Made by a program: the position numbers and the translations under genes. The notes below the pieces were generated by a model. It did no database searches. It had not been told where the DNA came from and worked only from the letters and a program-made list of their open reading frames with translations. This document shows positions 44,279-53,714 of a stretch of DNA of 64,000 nt, piece after piece; position 1 is the stretch's first letter, and the number at the start of each line of letters is the position of its first letter. The DNA lies in contig NZ_FNVX01000004.1 of assembly GCF_900104585.1 (NCBI RefSeq), positions 806,001-870,000 of the forward strand, in the 5' to 3' direction. Source of the stretch: Bacteroides ihuae. GTDB lineage: Bacteria; Bacteroidota; Bacteroidia; Bacteroidales; Bacteroidaceae.

Positions 44279-45178
44279 ATGAAAAAGATTAGAGCAGCCA
44301 TCATTGGATATGGCAACATTGGAAAATATGTATTGGAATCTCTTCAGGCAGCGCCTGATTTCGAGATTGCCGGGATAGTGCGTCGCAACGGTGCAGAAGG
44401 TAAACCTGCGGAATTAAACGAATACTCCGTGGTAAAGGACATCAATGAACTAGCCGAAGTTGACGTAGCCATTCTCTGTACCCCTACCCGCAGTGTAGAA
44501 AAGTATGCCAAAGAAATTTTGAGTATGGGCATTAATACTGTAGATAGCTTTGATATTCACACAGGTATTGTTGACCTCCGTAGGGAATTAATGGCTTGCG
44601 CAAAAGCAAACAAAGCCGTTTCTGTGATCTCTGCGGGATGGGATCCCGGAAGTGATTCTATTGTACGAACAATGTTCGAAGCAATCGCCCCAAAAGGAAT
44701 TACCTATACTAACTTTGGACCGGGTATGAGCATGGGGCATACTGTTGCCGTAAAGGCTGTTGAAGGAGTAAAAGCTGCTCTTTCAATGACCATCCCCACA
44801 GGTACAGGCATTCATCGCAGAATGGTTTATATTGAACTTAAGGAAGGGTATAACTTTGAAGAAGTGGCCGCAGCCATCAAAGCAGACGCCTACTTTGTAA
44901 ACGACGACACTCACATCACACAGGTTCCTTGTGTAGACGACTTGCTGGATATGGGCCATGGAGTGAACCTCACGCGCAAAGGTGTATCAGGCAAAACACA
45001 GAATCAACTGTTTGAGTTTAACATGAAAATCAACAATCCGGCTCTTACTGCCCAGATATTGGTATGCGTAGCACGTGCATCAATGAAGCAACAACCCGGA
45101 TGCTATACCATGATTGAACTTCCTGTAATCGATCTTTTGTACGGAGACAGAGAAAATCTGATTGCTCATCTGGTATAA
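44279..45178 (+). CDS. ddh: meso-Diaminopimelate D-dehydrogenase
   Basis: A 299-residue NADPH-dependent enzyme forming meso-diaminopimelate in one step from tetrahydrodipicolinate, for lysine and peptidoglycan synthesis. The Rossmann motif is AAIIGYGNIGKYVLE. Substrate-site segments are CTPTRSVEKYAKEI, SAGWDPGSDSIVRTMFEA and GPGMSMGHTVAVKAVEGV. Monocistronic with a strong terminator. Confidence 0.93.
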   Translation: MKKIRAAIIGYGNIGKYVLESLQAAPDFEIAGIVRRNGAEGKPAELNEYSVVKDINELAEVDVAILCTPTRSVEKYAKEILSMGINTVDSFDIHTGIVDLRRELMACAKANKAVSVISAGWDPGSDSIVRTMFEAIAPKGITYTNFGPGMSMGHTVAVKAVEGVKAALSMTIPTGTGIHRRMVYIELKEGYNFEEVAAAIKADAYFVNDDTHITQVPCVDDLLDMGHGVNLTRKGVSGKTQNQLFEFNMKINNPALTAQILVCVARASMKQQPGCYTMIELPVIDLLYGDRENLIAHLV

Positions 45179-45235
45179 AGTTATAAGTTCGACTCATCAG
45201 GTCGTATCAGTGTACAAAGAATAAATAGTTATTTC

Positions 45236-45274
45236 ATCCCCTTTTCAGAAAATTACTGAAAAGGGGATTTTTTT
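45236..45274 (+). terminator. Strong terminator after ddh
   Basis: Perfect 13-bp stem ATCCCCTTTTCAG / CTGAAAAGGGGAT, 7-base loop, then seven T. Confidence 0.9.
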
Positions 45275-45397
45275 GTTCTCATTCATCATTTTCTCTTTTC
45301 TGATAATTTTTATTGTTACAAAAGCTAAATATATAAATAATATAGTTTACATTTACTGGCACAAATCGCTCTAGTATATTTAGCTAAATTAATTCAC

Positions 45398-47416
45398 ATG
45401 AAAAAAACTACTTTTTTACAGGTCATGGCTATAGCCTTTCTATCATTTTACTTTCATACTGCCTCCTATGCACAAGACTTGAGTACCAAATTCGGAAAAG
45501 TAACCAACGATGAGGTATCCATGAGCACGTACGATCAGGATAGCACTGCAAACGCAGTTGTCCTATATAAGAAGGGTAGAACTTACTATGATTACTTAAA
45601 CAATGATTTCAAGATCTACTATACCATAGAAGAAAAAATAAAAATACTCAAGAGTGACGGGACTTCATTTGCTAATATTACTATTCCTTACTATGAAAAT
45701 AGCCGCAATACATCGAAAGAAAGCATAACAGATATAGATGCATACTCTTACAATATGGAGAATGGTAAGGTCGTAAAAACAAAAATGAAAAAAGACTATA
45801 TATTCAAAGAAAGAATCAACGATAAATATATGCAGGTTAAGTTCTCGATACCTGCTGTTAAAGCGGGAACAGTTATCGAATACAAATACAAAATGACCTC
45901 CGATTTTTATTATGAGTTGAAAGACTGGGCTATGCAGGAAGAGATACCTGTAGTCTATAATGACTACGACATCACCATTCCTGAATATTTCAAATTCAAT
46001 CTGGAGACGAGAGGGGGCGAAAAGATTGAAACCAAAGATGAAAGTTCGCCTGTAACATTCACTGTAAGAGGCAACAATTCACAGCAAATGGAGATGGTAC
46101 ACGCTACTGCACGTAATCTGACATTTACAGGGAAAAATCTACCTGCACTGAAAGCCGATTCATACATTTGGTGTGCCGACGATTACAAATCCATGATTAA
46201 CTTTGAACTTCTTGGCATCGACTTTCCCGGATCGATTTATCACTCTTTTACTTCTTCTTGGGAGAAAATAGACGAACTGCTCCTGAAAGACGAAGACTTT
46301 GGTGATTTATTAAAACTTAAAAATCCTTTTAGAGAAGAGATGAAGGCTTTGCCACTCAGCGAAATGACAACAGACCAAAAGATTGCTGCGATCTTCCACT
46401 TTCTAAAACAAAAGATAGCATGGAATGAAAACTATTATCTTTATGGAAAGAGCATTAGCAAAGTTGTAAAATCAGGTTCAGGTAGTAATGCCGATATCAA
46501 CTTCATCTTAATGAGTATGCTACGTGACGCAGATATAAGTTCAGTACCGGTAGTTCTGAGCTGCCGTAACAGAGGTATCCTTCCTTACACTCATCCATCC
46601 ATACAAAAACTCAATACTTTTGTTGTTGGCATTCAGAATACCGACAGCACAAAAGTCTTTCTTGACGGATCTGTTAGCAACGGATACATTAATGTACTGC
46701 CTCCTATTCTAATGGTCGACAGAGCCAGAATCGTAACTTCCGAGAAAAGTGGAGAAAAATGGTGTAGCCTTAACCATGCGGGAGAAGGGCTAGTAAGATC
46801 TCTCGTCAGCGCTTCCATCGCTGAAGACGGTACGATAAAAGGAGAAAGAACAACTGTTTATGGCGGGCAATACGCAGCTACATTCAGAGCTAAGTTCAAG
46901 GCAGCCAAAGACAGCGCTAATTTTATTAGCAACATGGAGAGTGAAGATGCATTCAAAGTGTTAGATTATCAACAACAAGGCAAAGAAGAATTTGGTCCAC
47001 AAATCAAAGAAAAAATCACATTCACCAAACAAGCTTCAGTCAGCGATGATCATATCTATGTTAACCCAATGGTTTTTCAACACATCAGCAAGAATCCATA
47101 TATACAAGAGAGCCGTAAACTGCCGGTAGAGATGTCTTATCCATACACGCTAAGAGTTTCAAATTCACTCAAAATACCAGAAGGGTATGAAGTGGAAGAG
47201 CTACCAAAGCAAGTCCTTGTAAGTCTCGAAGACGGAGGAGGAACCTGTCGATACATGGTCAGCGTCATTGAGAATACAATATTAATGACTTATCTGTTCA
47301 GCATGGATAGAACGCTTTTTGCACCGAATGAATACCCTAATCTAAAAACTTTCTGGGGAACAGTAGCAGATAAGAACAATGAAATGATTGTACTTAAAAA
47401 GAAAACACAACTATAG
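45398..47416 (+). CDS. DUF3857 protein with transglutaminase-like fold lacking the Cys
   Basis: A 672-residue exported protein (signal peptide ending ASYAQ). N-terminal DUF3857 (about residues 60-240; YYTIEEKIKILKSDGTSFANI, VKFSIPAVKAGTVIEYKYKM) is followed by a transglutaminase-like domain (about 310-430; TTDQKIAAIFHFLKQKIAWN). Where the following protein has GDCKGLSNYM, this one has NADINFILM, so the catalytic Cys is absent. A C-terminal DUF3858-like beta region ends the protein. Periplasmic or surface location; probably non-enzymatic. Starts 6 bases before the next, related gene. Confidence 0.75.
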   Translation: MKKTTFLQVMAIAFLSFYFHTASYAQDLSTKFGKVTNDEVSMSTYDQDSTANAVVLYKKGRTYYDYLNNDFKIYYTIEEKIKILKSDGTSFANITIPYYENSRNTSKESITDIDAYSYNMENGKVVKTKMKKDYIFKERINDKYMQVKFSIPAVKAGTVIEYKYKMTSDFYYELKDWAMQEEIPVVYNDYDITIPEYFKFNLETRGGEKIETKDESSPVTFTVRGNNSQQMEMVHATARNLTFTGKNLPALKADSYIWCADDYKSMINFELLGIDFPGSIYHSFTSSWEKIDELLLKDEDFGDLLKLKNPFREEMKALPLSEMTTDQKIAAIFHFLKQKIAWNENYYLYGKSISKVVKSGSGSNADINFILMSMLRDADISSVPVVLSCRNRGILPYTHPSIQKLNTFVVGIQNTDSTKVFLDGSVSNGYINVLPPILMVDRARIVTSEKSGEKWCSLNHAGEGLVRSLVSASIAEDGTIKGERTTVYGGQYAATFRAKFKAAKDSANFISNMESEDAFKVLDYQQQGKEEFGPQIKEKITFTKQASVSDDHIYVNPMVFQHISKNPYIQESRKLPVEMSYPYTLRVSNSLKIPEGYEVEELPKQVLVSLEDGGGTCRYMVSVIENTILMTYLFSMDRTLFAPNEYPNLKTFWGTVADKNNEMIVLKKKTQL

Positions 47417-47422
47417 ACTATT

Positions 47423-49309
47423 ATGAAAAAAACGTTCAACTTCTCCTTGTTATTAGTGCTCTTACTGAGCACTAATGCAATAGCCCAAACACCGCCCGAA
47501 ATACCTGAAACACTTAAAGAAAACGCCTATTCCGTCGTATTGAATAATCAAATAGATTTCACTTGTGAGTCGATGACAGACGCTGTAAAGAAAGAGACGT
47601 TCTCTGTTACTATACTGAACGAAAAAGGTAAAGATGCCGGTAATTTCATCATCATGTGCGACAAGTTCAGTTCACTGTCCAAGTTCTCAGGAGAAGTTCA
47701 TGACCAAACAGGAAAACTTATTCGAAAAATAAAGAAATCCGAGCTACAGATGAGTGAGTACTCTTCAGGGCTAACCACGGATGACTACACCTATTATTAT
47801 GAATGCAGTGCGATTTCTTATCCTTATACCGTAAAATATGAATGGGAAATAAAGTATAAAGGAGGATTCATCAGCTACCCTTCTTTTATACCGCAAGACC
47901 GTTTTAATCAGTCGGTAGTAGAAGCTACCTATCGCTTACATCACCCCGCAGGAAGCACTTACAGATGTAAAGCATTGAACACCGATGCAAAGATGCAAAC
48001 GAAAACGACTCCCGAAGGTCCTTGCGAAGAGATCTCATTTAAAGGTTTGAAGGCCCTGGAACAAGAACTTTATGGCCCTCCGTTGAATAATCTTTTGCCT
48101 CGTGTTTATCTGGCTCCCACCACATTTGTGTTTGATGGCAGCCAAGGAGATATGAGCAATTGGAAATCATATGGGATTTGGCAATACGGATTATTAGCAG
48201 ATAGAGATGCACTGCCTCCTGCATTTAAAGACAAGTTACTCAGCTTGACAGCAAATTGCAGTAGTGATAGAGATAAGGTGAAAGCCATCTATGATTATCT
48301 GGCGGCAAACACACGCTATGTAAGTATCCAGTTGGGTATTGGGGGATTACAGCCTGCACCGGCTATGGATGTGCACAAAACCGGATTTGGAGACTGCAAG
48401 GGATTATCCAACTATATGCGGGCAATGCTCAAAGAAGTAGGTATCACTTCGTATTATACCGTTATCAGTACAGACAATGCGCGTTTACTAAAAGATTTCT
48501 CGAGTGTGGGCCAGATGAATCATGTCATTTTGCAAGTGCCTCTAAAAAATGATACTCTTTGGCTTGAATGCACCAATGCCCAATTGCCTTTCGGATTCGT
48601 CCATAGTGAGATTGCCGGACACGATGCATTGTTGATAAAAGAAAATGGTGGGGAACTTTGTCGCCTTCCGGCATATCCCGATTCTCTAAATACACAAGTT
48701 CGATCAGCACAAGTATCTATAGCACCAACCGGGAAAGCAACCATCAAAACCAATCAGGAGTGCGGACTCTTTCAATACGAAGGCCTTTTTGGCATCTCAA
48801 AATTGGAACCTGATAAGCAAAAAGACGTTCTTCGCTCACAAATAGGCCTTACACAAGCTAGTGTTAGCAACGTTAACATTATAGAGAAGAAAACAGCCAA
48901 TCCATTGATCGATATTGAATTTCAAACTGAATGCAACCAATTTGGTAACAAAACGGGCAATCGATTATTCATACCCGCCAATGTTTTTCAGAATCATCTA
49001 ACCATTCCCAATCAGCCAAAACGAAGCTACGATATCTTCATCAACTATGGATATGTGGATACTGATAATATAAACATTGAACTTCCCGAAGGGTACAGCA
49101 TCGAGGCAATGCCCAAACCGATATTCATAACCAATCAATTTGGGACTTTTACAGCCACAGTTGCACAAACAGGGAAAGAAATACATGTAATACAACGTTT
49201 ATTTCTTAAAAAAGGAAAATATCCCATCAGTTCATACGAAGAGTTCACTAACTTTGCCAAAACAGTATCTCGGACATACAGCGGAAAGATCGTTTTAAAG
49301 AAAGAGTAG
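47423..49309 (+). CDS. DUF3857/transglutaminase-like exported protein
   Basis: A 628-residue exported protein (signal peptide ending NAIAQ) paralogous to its neighbour. N-terminal DUF3857 (SVTILNEKGKDAGNFII, YPYTVKYEWEIKYKGGF) and a transglutaminase-like domain with a plausible catalytic set: Cys in TGFGDCKGLSNYM and His in GQMNHVILQV, followed by LWLECTNAQLPFGF. C-terminal beta-rich region. Substrate unknown. The operon thus carries one Cys-containing and one Cys-less member of the same family. Confidence 0.8.
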   Translation: MKKTFNFSLLLVLLLSTNAIAQTPPEIPETLKENAYSVVLNNQIDFTCESMTDAVKKETFSVTILNEKGKDAGNFIIMCDKFSSLSKFSGEVHDQTGKLIRKIKKSELQMSEYSSGLTTDDYTYYYECSAISYPYTVKYEWEIKYKGGFISYPSFIPQDRFNQSVVEATYRLHHPAGSTYRCKALNTDAKMQTKTTPEGPCEEISFKGLKALEQELYGPPLNNLLPRVYLAPTTFVFDGSQGDMSNWKSYGIWQYGLLADRDALPPAFKDKLLSLTANCSSDRDKVKAIYDYLAANTRYVSIQLGIGGLQPAPAMDVHKTGFGDCKGLSNYMRAMLKEVGITSYYTVISTDNARLLKDFSSVGQMNHVILQVPLKNDTLWLECTNAQLPFGFVHSEIAGHDALLIKENGGELCRLPAYPDSLNTQVRSAQVSIAPTGKATIKTNQECGLFQYEGLFGISKLEPDKQKDVLRSQIGLTQASVSNVNIIEKKTANPLIDIEFQTECNQFGNKTGNRLFIPANVFQNHLTIPNQPKRSYDIFINYGYVDTDNINIELPEGYSIEAMPKPIFITNQFGTFTATVAQTGKEIHVIQRLFLKKGKYPISSYEEFTNFAKTVSRTYSGKIVLKKE

Positions 49310-49328
49310 ACTCTCAATAGACTAATTA

Positions 49329-49979
49329 ATGACAACCAAAAGATATACTGCCGGTGAAGAACTGGCCAACAGCCTTTCGCATGGCGTAGGCATCCTATTA
49401 GGTCTTTTGGCCGGATATTTCTTACTGCAAAAAGCGCAAAGCAATTCCGACCCTTGGGCTGTGGGCTGCGTGCTGACTTACTTATTTGGCATGTTAGCTT
49501 CGTACGTTACCTCTACGTGGTATCATAGTAGCCCCTCTGGAAAGAGAAAAGAGGTTCTTCGCAAAGCCGATCATGCTGCTATCTACTGGCACATTGCCGG
49601 CACTTACACTCCCTTCACTCTGCTCGTGCTACGAGATGCCGCATATTGGGGATGGGGAGTTTTCACTTTCGTCTGGATGGCAACCATAGCAGGCACCCTC
49701 TTAAGTTTCAAAAAGTTAAAAGAGCACAGCAATCTCGAAACAGCTTGCTTCGTGGGAATGGGATCAGCCATTTTTGTAGCCATGAAGCCATTGGCTGATT
49801 GCCTCCAAAGCACCCAAATGATGCCGGCACTCTGGTGGCTCATTGGTGGAGGTGTATCCTATGTGATAGGTGCATTGTTCTATTCTTTCCGCAAAGTGAA
49901 GTACATGCACTTCGTTTTTCATCTCTTCTGTTTGGGTGGAAGCATCTGCCACATCATCTCCATCTGGATCATTTTATAA
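49329..49979 (+). CDS. Hemolysin III-family (PAQR-like) membrane protein
   Basis: A 216-residue protein with seven predicted transmembrane helices. Family motifs are EELANSLSHGVGILLG at the start, TSTWYHSSPSGKRKEVLRKADHAAIYWHIAGTYTPF with the conserved His/Asp/His set, and the C-terminal HFVFHLFCLGGSICHIISIW with further His residues. Bacterial members (YqfA/hly-III) are of uncertain function despite the name. Starts 19 bases after the preceding gene. Confidence 0.88.
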   Translation: MTTKRYTAGEELANSLSHGVGILLGLLAGYFLLQKAQSNSDPWAVGCVLTYLFGMLASYVTSTWYHSSPSGKRKEVLRKADHAAIYWHIAGTYTPFTLLVLRDAAYWGWGVFTFVWMATIAGTLLSFKKLKEHSNLETACFVGMGSAIFVAMKPLADCLQSTQMMPALWWLIGGGVSYVIGALFYSFRKVKYMHFVFHLFCLGGSICHIISIWIIL

Positions 49980-50099
49980 ATTATAATGAGAGAAAAGTCT
50001 TCTATTTTGGAAAACTTTGATAATCAGGCGAAAAGAAAAGTTTTCCAAAATCTCTTCACTTTTAACATTAAAAACAGTACAAGATTCTGCTAGAAACAT

Positions 50100-50107
50100 T
50101 ATCTTTG
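50100..50107 (+). promoter_or_regulatory. Promoter of the nrdDG transcript, -7 box TATCTTTG
   Basis: TATCTTTG fits TAnnTTTG and lies just before the riboswitch, as expected for a transcript that starts with it. Confidence 0.6.
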
Positions 50108-50116
50108 CTTCAGTTC

Positions 50117-50265
50117 TGGTACTAAAAAGAGGTTTAGTAAAAGGGAATGCCGTGTGAATCGGCAACAGTACCCGCTGCTGTAATTCTCTATGAATCTGAT
50201 ATTTAGATGTCACTGTGCACTGCATGGGAAGGCGTATCGGAGGAGAGATGAGTCAGAAGACCGAC
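50117..50265 (+). promoter_or_regulatory. Cobalamin riboswitch upstream of nrdD
   Basis: The conserved cobalamin-aptamer blocks occur in order: AAGGGAATGCCGTGTGAATC (50151-50170), CAACAGTACCCGCTGCTGTAA, GTCACTGTGC, ATGGGAAGGCG (50224-50234) and the closing AGTCAGAAGACCGACC (50251-50266). The expression platform (about 225 bases) lies between this and the nrdD start. I see no further gene there. Riboswitch control implies repression of nrdDG when B12 is available. Confidence 0.9.
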
Positions 50266-50489
50266 CAGAAACGGCATTAATAGAATTGTTGCGCTTTCGG
50301 GAGTTAAAGCAAGTGAAGTTCGTCATTAACAAGTTGGCACAGTTGAACTTTTTATGAATCTGGTATTTCATAAGAAGTTATTTTCTGAGTGCCGCGTGTT
50401 AGCGTCATCTACTCTCCACTCTTCCTGCGTAATCAATTATTGGTACCGGCAAACAAACTGAGGATAACATTTACTAAAAGGATATAGTT

Positions 50490-52877
50490 ATGAATTACGC
50501 CGAGATTTCTATCATTAAGAGAGATGGGAAAAGGGAAGATTTCTCCATCAGCAAAATTAAAAACGCAGTAGCCAAGGCTTTCAATGCCAATGGTATTACT
50601 GACGAAGACAAACTCATTGCAGACGTCACCATGCAGGTGATTGCTCACTTCGCTTCACCCACTATTTCGGTGGAGGAGATTCAAGACTTGGTAGAAAAAG
50701 AGCTAATGAAAGTGCGTCCTGAGGTAGCTAAGAAATATATTATCTACCGTGAATGGCGCAACACGGAGCGAGACAAGAAAACACAGATGAAGCATATCAT
50801 GGATGGTATCGTAGCTATCGACAAGAATGATGTGAATCTGAGTAATGCAAATATGTCGAGCCACACTCCCGCCGGGCAGATGATGACTTTTGCTTCCGAA
50901 GTGACGAAAGACTATACCTACAGATACTTGCTGCCAAAACGTTTTGCCGAGGCACATCAACTAGGCGACATACATATTCATGACTTGGATTATTATCCAA
51001 CCAAGACTACTACATGTATTCAGTATGACATGGATGATCTCTTCGAACGTGGTTTTCGCACCAAGAACGGAAGCATCCGTACCCCGCAAGGAATACAGAG
51101 TTATGCAACGCTGGCTACCATTATCTTCCAAACAAATCAGAACGAACAGCATGGGGGACAATCCATTCCGGCTTTTGATTTCTTCATGGCACAAGGTGTG
51201 TACAAGTCCTTCATTAAGCACCTGACTTCTGATCTCAGCTTTTATATAACAATGGTAAGCAATGCACCTAATGAAGAGAATCTGAAAGGGCTGGTTACAA
51301 AGCATATCTCATCTATAAAAGTGAAAGAAGATGATCAAGAATCATTATGTCAGGCACTCAGCTCTTTGCAAGTAACGATCAATAAAGAGACACTTGTTAA
51401 AATCGTAGAGAAAGCTTTTCAGCAGACACAAAAAGATACTCATCAAGCAATGGAGGGCTTCATTCATAACCTAAACACCATGCATTCCCGAGGAGGTAAT
51501 CAGGTGGTATTCAGCTCCATCAATTACGGAACTGATACTTCGGCCGAGGGGCGCATGGTAATAGAAGAGTTGCTCAAGGCAACAGCGGAAGGATTAGGCG
51601 AAAGAGGCGAGGTCCCGGTATTCCCTATACAGATATTTAAGGTAAAAGATGGAGTTTCGTATTGCGAAGAAGATTACCGTATGGCAGCAAGTGATTTTGA
51701 GGCTGCTCTGGAGGGAAAGATACAGTTTGCAACACCTAACTTCGATCTTTTTTTGAAAGCTTGCCGCACTACTGCTAAGGCTCTTTTCCCTAACTTCATG
51801 TTCCTGGATACTCCTTTCAACGTAAACGAGAAGTGGCGGGCGGATGACCCTAAACGATACAAGTATGAGTTGGCAACAATGGGATGCCGTACGCGTGTAT
51901 ATGAGAATGTAGCCGGAGAAAAAACATCATTGGGAAGAGGTAACCTATCATTCACAACCCTCAACATGCCCCGACTGGCTATTGAAGCTCGCATCAAGGC
52001 CGAAAATCTCATTGAAAGTAATAATAAAGATGCCATAGAAGTCAAGGCTAAGGAACTGTTCCTTGAATCGGTGCATCAAATGAGCTGCCTCGTAGCCGAC
52101 CAGCTCTATACTCGGTATCAGTACCAGCGAACAGCTCTTGCTCGTCAGTTCCCTTTCATGATGGGCAACGATGTATGGAAAGGCGGTGCAGCACTCGAAC
52201 CAAACCAAGAGGTAGGTGACGTATTACGTAGTGGCACATTGGGTATTGGCTTCATTGGAGGACACAATGCCATGGTAGCACTCTACGGAGCAGGACATGG
52301 CCATAACACCAAAGCATGGGATACTCTTTACGAAGCTGTGCAAGAAATGAATAAGGTTGTTGATGAATATAAAACCAAGTACAATCTAAATTACTCTGTA
52401 TTGGCCACTCCTGCCGAAGGACTATCAGGACGCTTCACGCGAATGGACAAACGAAAATATGGTTCAATTCCAGGCGTCACTGATAAAGACTACTATGTCA
52501 ATTCCTTCCATGTGGATGTGCAGGAACCTATCAGTATTGTAGAAAAGATAAAATGCGAAGCTCCTTTCCATGCAATCACCCGAGGCGGACACATCACGTA
52601 TGTGGAGTTGGACGGTGAAGCACAGAAAAATGTAAAAGCCATCGCTAAAATAGTAAAAGTGATGCACGACGAAGGCATCGGTTATGGCTCAGTCAATCAT
52701 CCGGTAGATACCTGTCATGCGTGCGGATACAAAGGCGTCATATACGATAAATGTCCTGTCTGCCAAAGTGAGAACATTCTGCGTATGCGTCGCATCACAG
52801 GCTACCTCACCGGAGATCTTAGCTCATGGAACTCAGCCAAACGTGCGGAAGAAAAAGATAGAGTGAAACATCACTAA
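50490..52877 (+). CDS. nrdD: Anaerobic ribonucleoside-triphosphate reductase
   Basis: Class III reductase, 795 residues, makes deoxynucleotides under anoxia by glycyl-radical chemistry. The N-terminal ATP-cone is ISIIKRDGKREDFSISKIKNA, the catalytic barrel includes HIHDLDYYPTKTTTC and MHSRGGNQVVFSSINYGTD, the zinc site is CHACG ... CPVCQ, and the radical Gly lies in RRITGYLTGDLSS. nrdG follows 9 bases later. Controlled by a cobalamin riboswitch, which makes sense if the cell also has a B12-dependent reductase elsewhere. Confidence 0.95.
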   Translation: MNYAEISIIKRDGKREDFSISKIKNAVAKAFNANGITDEDKLIADVTMQVIAHFASPTISVEEIQDLVEKELMKVRPEVAKKYIIYREWRNTERDKKTQMKHIMDGIVAIDKNDVNLSNANMSSHTPAGQMMTFASEVTKDYTYRYLLPKRFAEAHQLGDIHIHDLDYYPTKTTTCIQYDMDDLFERGFRTKNGSIRTPQGIQSYATLATIIFQTNQNEQHGGQSIPAFDFFMAQGVYKSFIKHLTSDLSFYITMVSNAPNEENLKGLVTKHISSIKVKEDDQESLCQALSSLQVTINKETLVKIVEKAFQQTQKDTHQAMEGFIHNLNTMHSRGGNQVVFSSINYGTDTSAEGRMVIEELLKATAEGLGERGEVPVFPIQIFKVKDGVSYCEEDYRMAASDFEAALEGKIQFATPNFDLFLKACRTTAKALFPNFMFLDTPFNVNEKWRADDPKRYKYELATMGCRTRVYENVAGEKTSLGRGNLSFTTLNMPRLAIEARIKAENLIESNNKDAIEVKAKELFLESVHQMSCLVADQLYTRYQYQRTALARQFPFMMGNDVWKGGAALEPNQEVGDVLRSGTLGIGFIGGHNAMVALYGAGHGHNTKAWDTLYEAVQEMNKVVDEYKTKYNLNYSVLATPAEGLSGRFTRMDKRKYGSIPGVTDKDYYVNSFHVDVQEPISIVEKIKCEAPFHAITRGGHITYVELDGEAQKNVKAIAKIVKVMHDEGIGYGSVNHPVDTCHACGYKGVIYDKCPVCQSENILRMRRITGYLTGDLSSWNSAKRAEEKDRVKHH

Positions 52878-52886
52878 TCGCAAAAC

Positions 52887-53351
52887 ATGCTTTATTTATT
52901 ATACACTTATCCTGAAACCATAGTTGACGGTGAAGGCATTCGGTATTCCATTTATTTGGCTGGATGTCGCCACCGTTGTCAGGGTTGCCATAATCCCGAA
53001 AGTTGGAATCCACTATCCGGAGAACCTCTCACTGAAGAACGTATCTCAGGTATTATTAAAGAGATAAACGCCAATCCACTACTGGATGGTGTTACTTTCT
53101 CTGGGGGAGATCCGTTCTATAACCCAGAAGAGCTTTTGCCTTTTATTCGTCGTATTAAGAATGAAACGCAACTAAACATTTGGTGTTACACCGGATATAG
53201 GCATGAAGAAATAAAAGCTGACCAAAAATTCTCGGCAATACTACCTTATATCGATGTATTGGTTGACGGACGCTTCGAACAATCTCTCTACTCACCTTAC
53301 CTTGCTTTTTGCGGAAGCAGCAATCAACGAATCATTAAGATTAGCCAATAG
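52887..53351 (+). CDS. nrdG: NrdD-activating radical SAM protein
   Basis: A 154-residue activase that installs the glycyl radical on NrdD. The radical-SAM cluster motif is CRHRCQGC, followed by the [18 protein letters not shown] glycine motif. The length is typical of short activases. Same transcript as nrdD. Confidence 0.94.
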   Translation: MLYLLYTYPETIVDGEGIRYSIYLAGCRHRCQGCHNPESWNPLSGEPLTEERISGIIKEINANPLLDGVTFSGGDPFYNPEELLPFIRRIKNETQLNIWCYTGYRHEEIKADQKFSAILPYIDVLVDGRFEQSLYSPYLAFCGSSNQRIIKISQ

Positions 53352-53515
53352 CCCACCGAATTTCAATCTGCAACTTTTAAAAGGTAGCGCATCGAAAGTT
53401 GCGCACCAATTTGAAGAAGTATAGTTTAAAATTCTCAATAATAAGGAAGTCAAAACTCTATTTTAGAAAAAGAAAACCTTTAATCTGAAACTTGACGATC
53501 CTTATCAGCAAAGAG

Positions 53516-53561
53516 AAGAGCCCTATCATAACTCAGAAATAGAGTTTGATAGGGCTCTTTT
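53516..53561 (+). terminator. Terminator after nrdG
   Basis: AAGAGCCCTATCA pairs with TGATAGGGCTCTT (13 bp) and runs into TTTT. Nothing else notable lies between the nrdG stop and this hairpin. Confidence 0.85.
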
Positions 53562-53569
53562 ATGTAATT

Positions 53570-53590
53570 AGTTACAAACTGTAACTTTTT
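53570..53590 (+). terminator. Small terminator-like hairpin
   Basis: AGTTAC AAACT GTAACT followed by TTTT; a 6-bp stem just beyond the larger terminator. May back it up. Confidence 0.4.
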
Positions 53591-53714
53591 AGAATGGTGA
53601 TTTTAGCTTTGACACATTCTCATTATTATAAAAAGTTAGTCAGATAATAGTCTATAACTGCTGCGCTTCAGAGTTGGACTATTGACACACTCTTACTTTT
53701 TTGAACGCTTCTAT

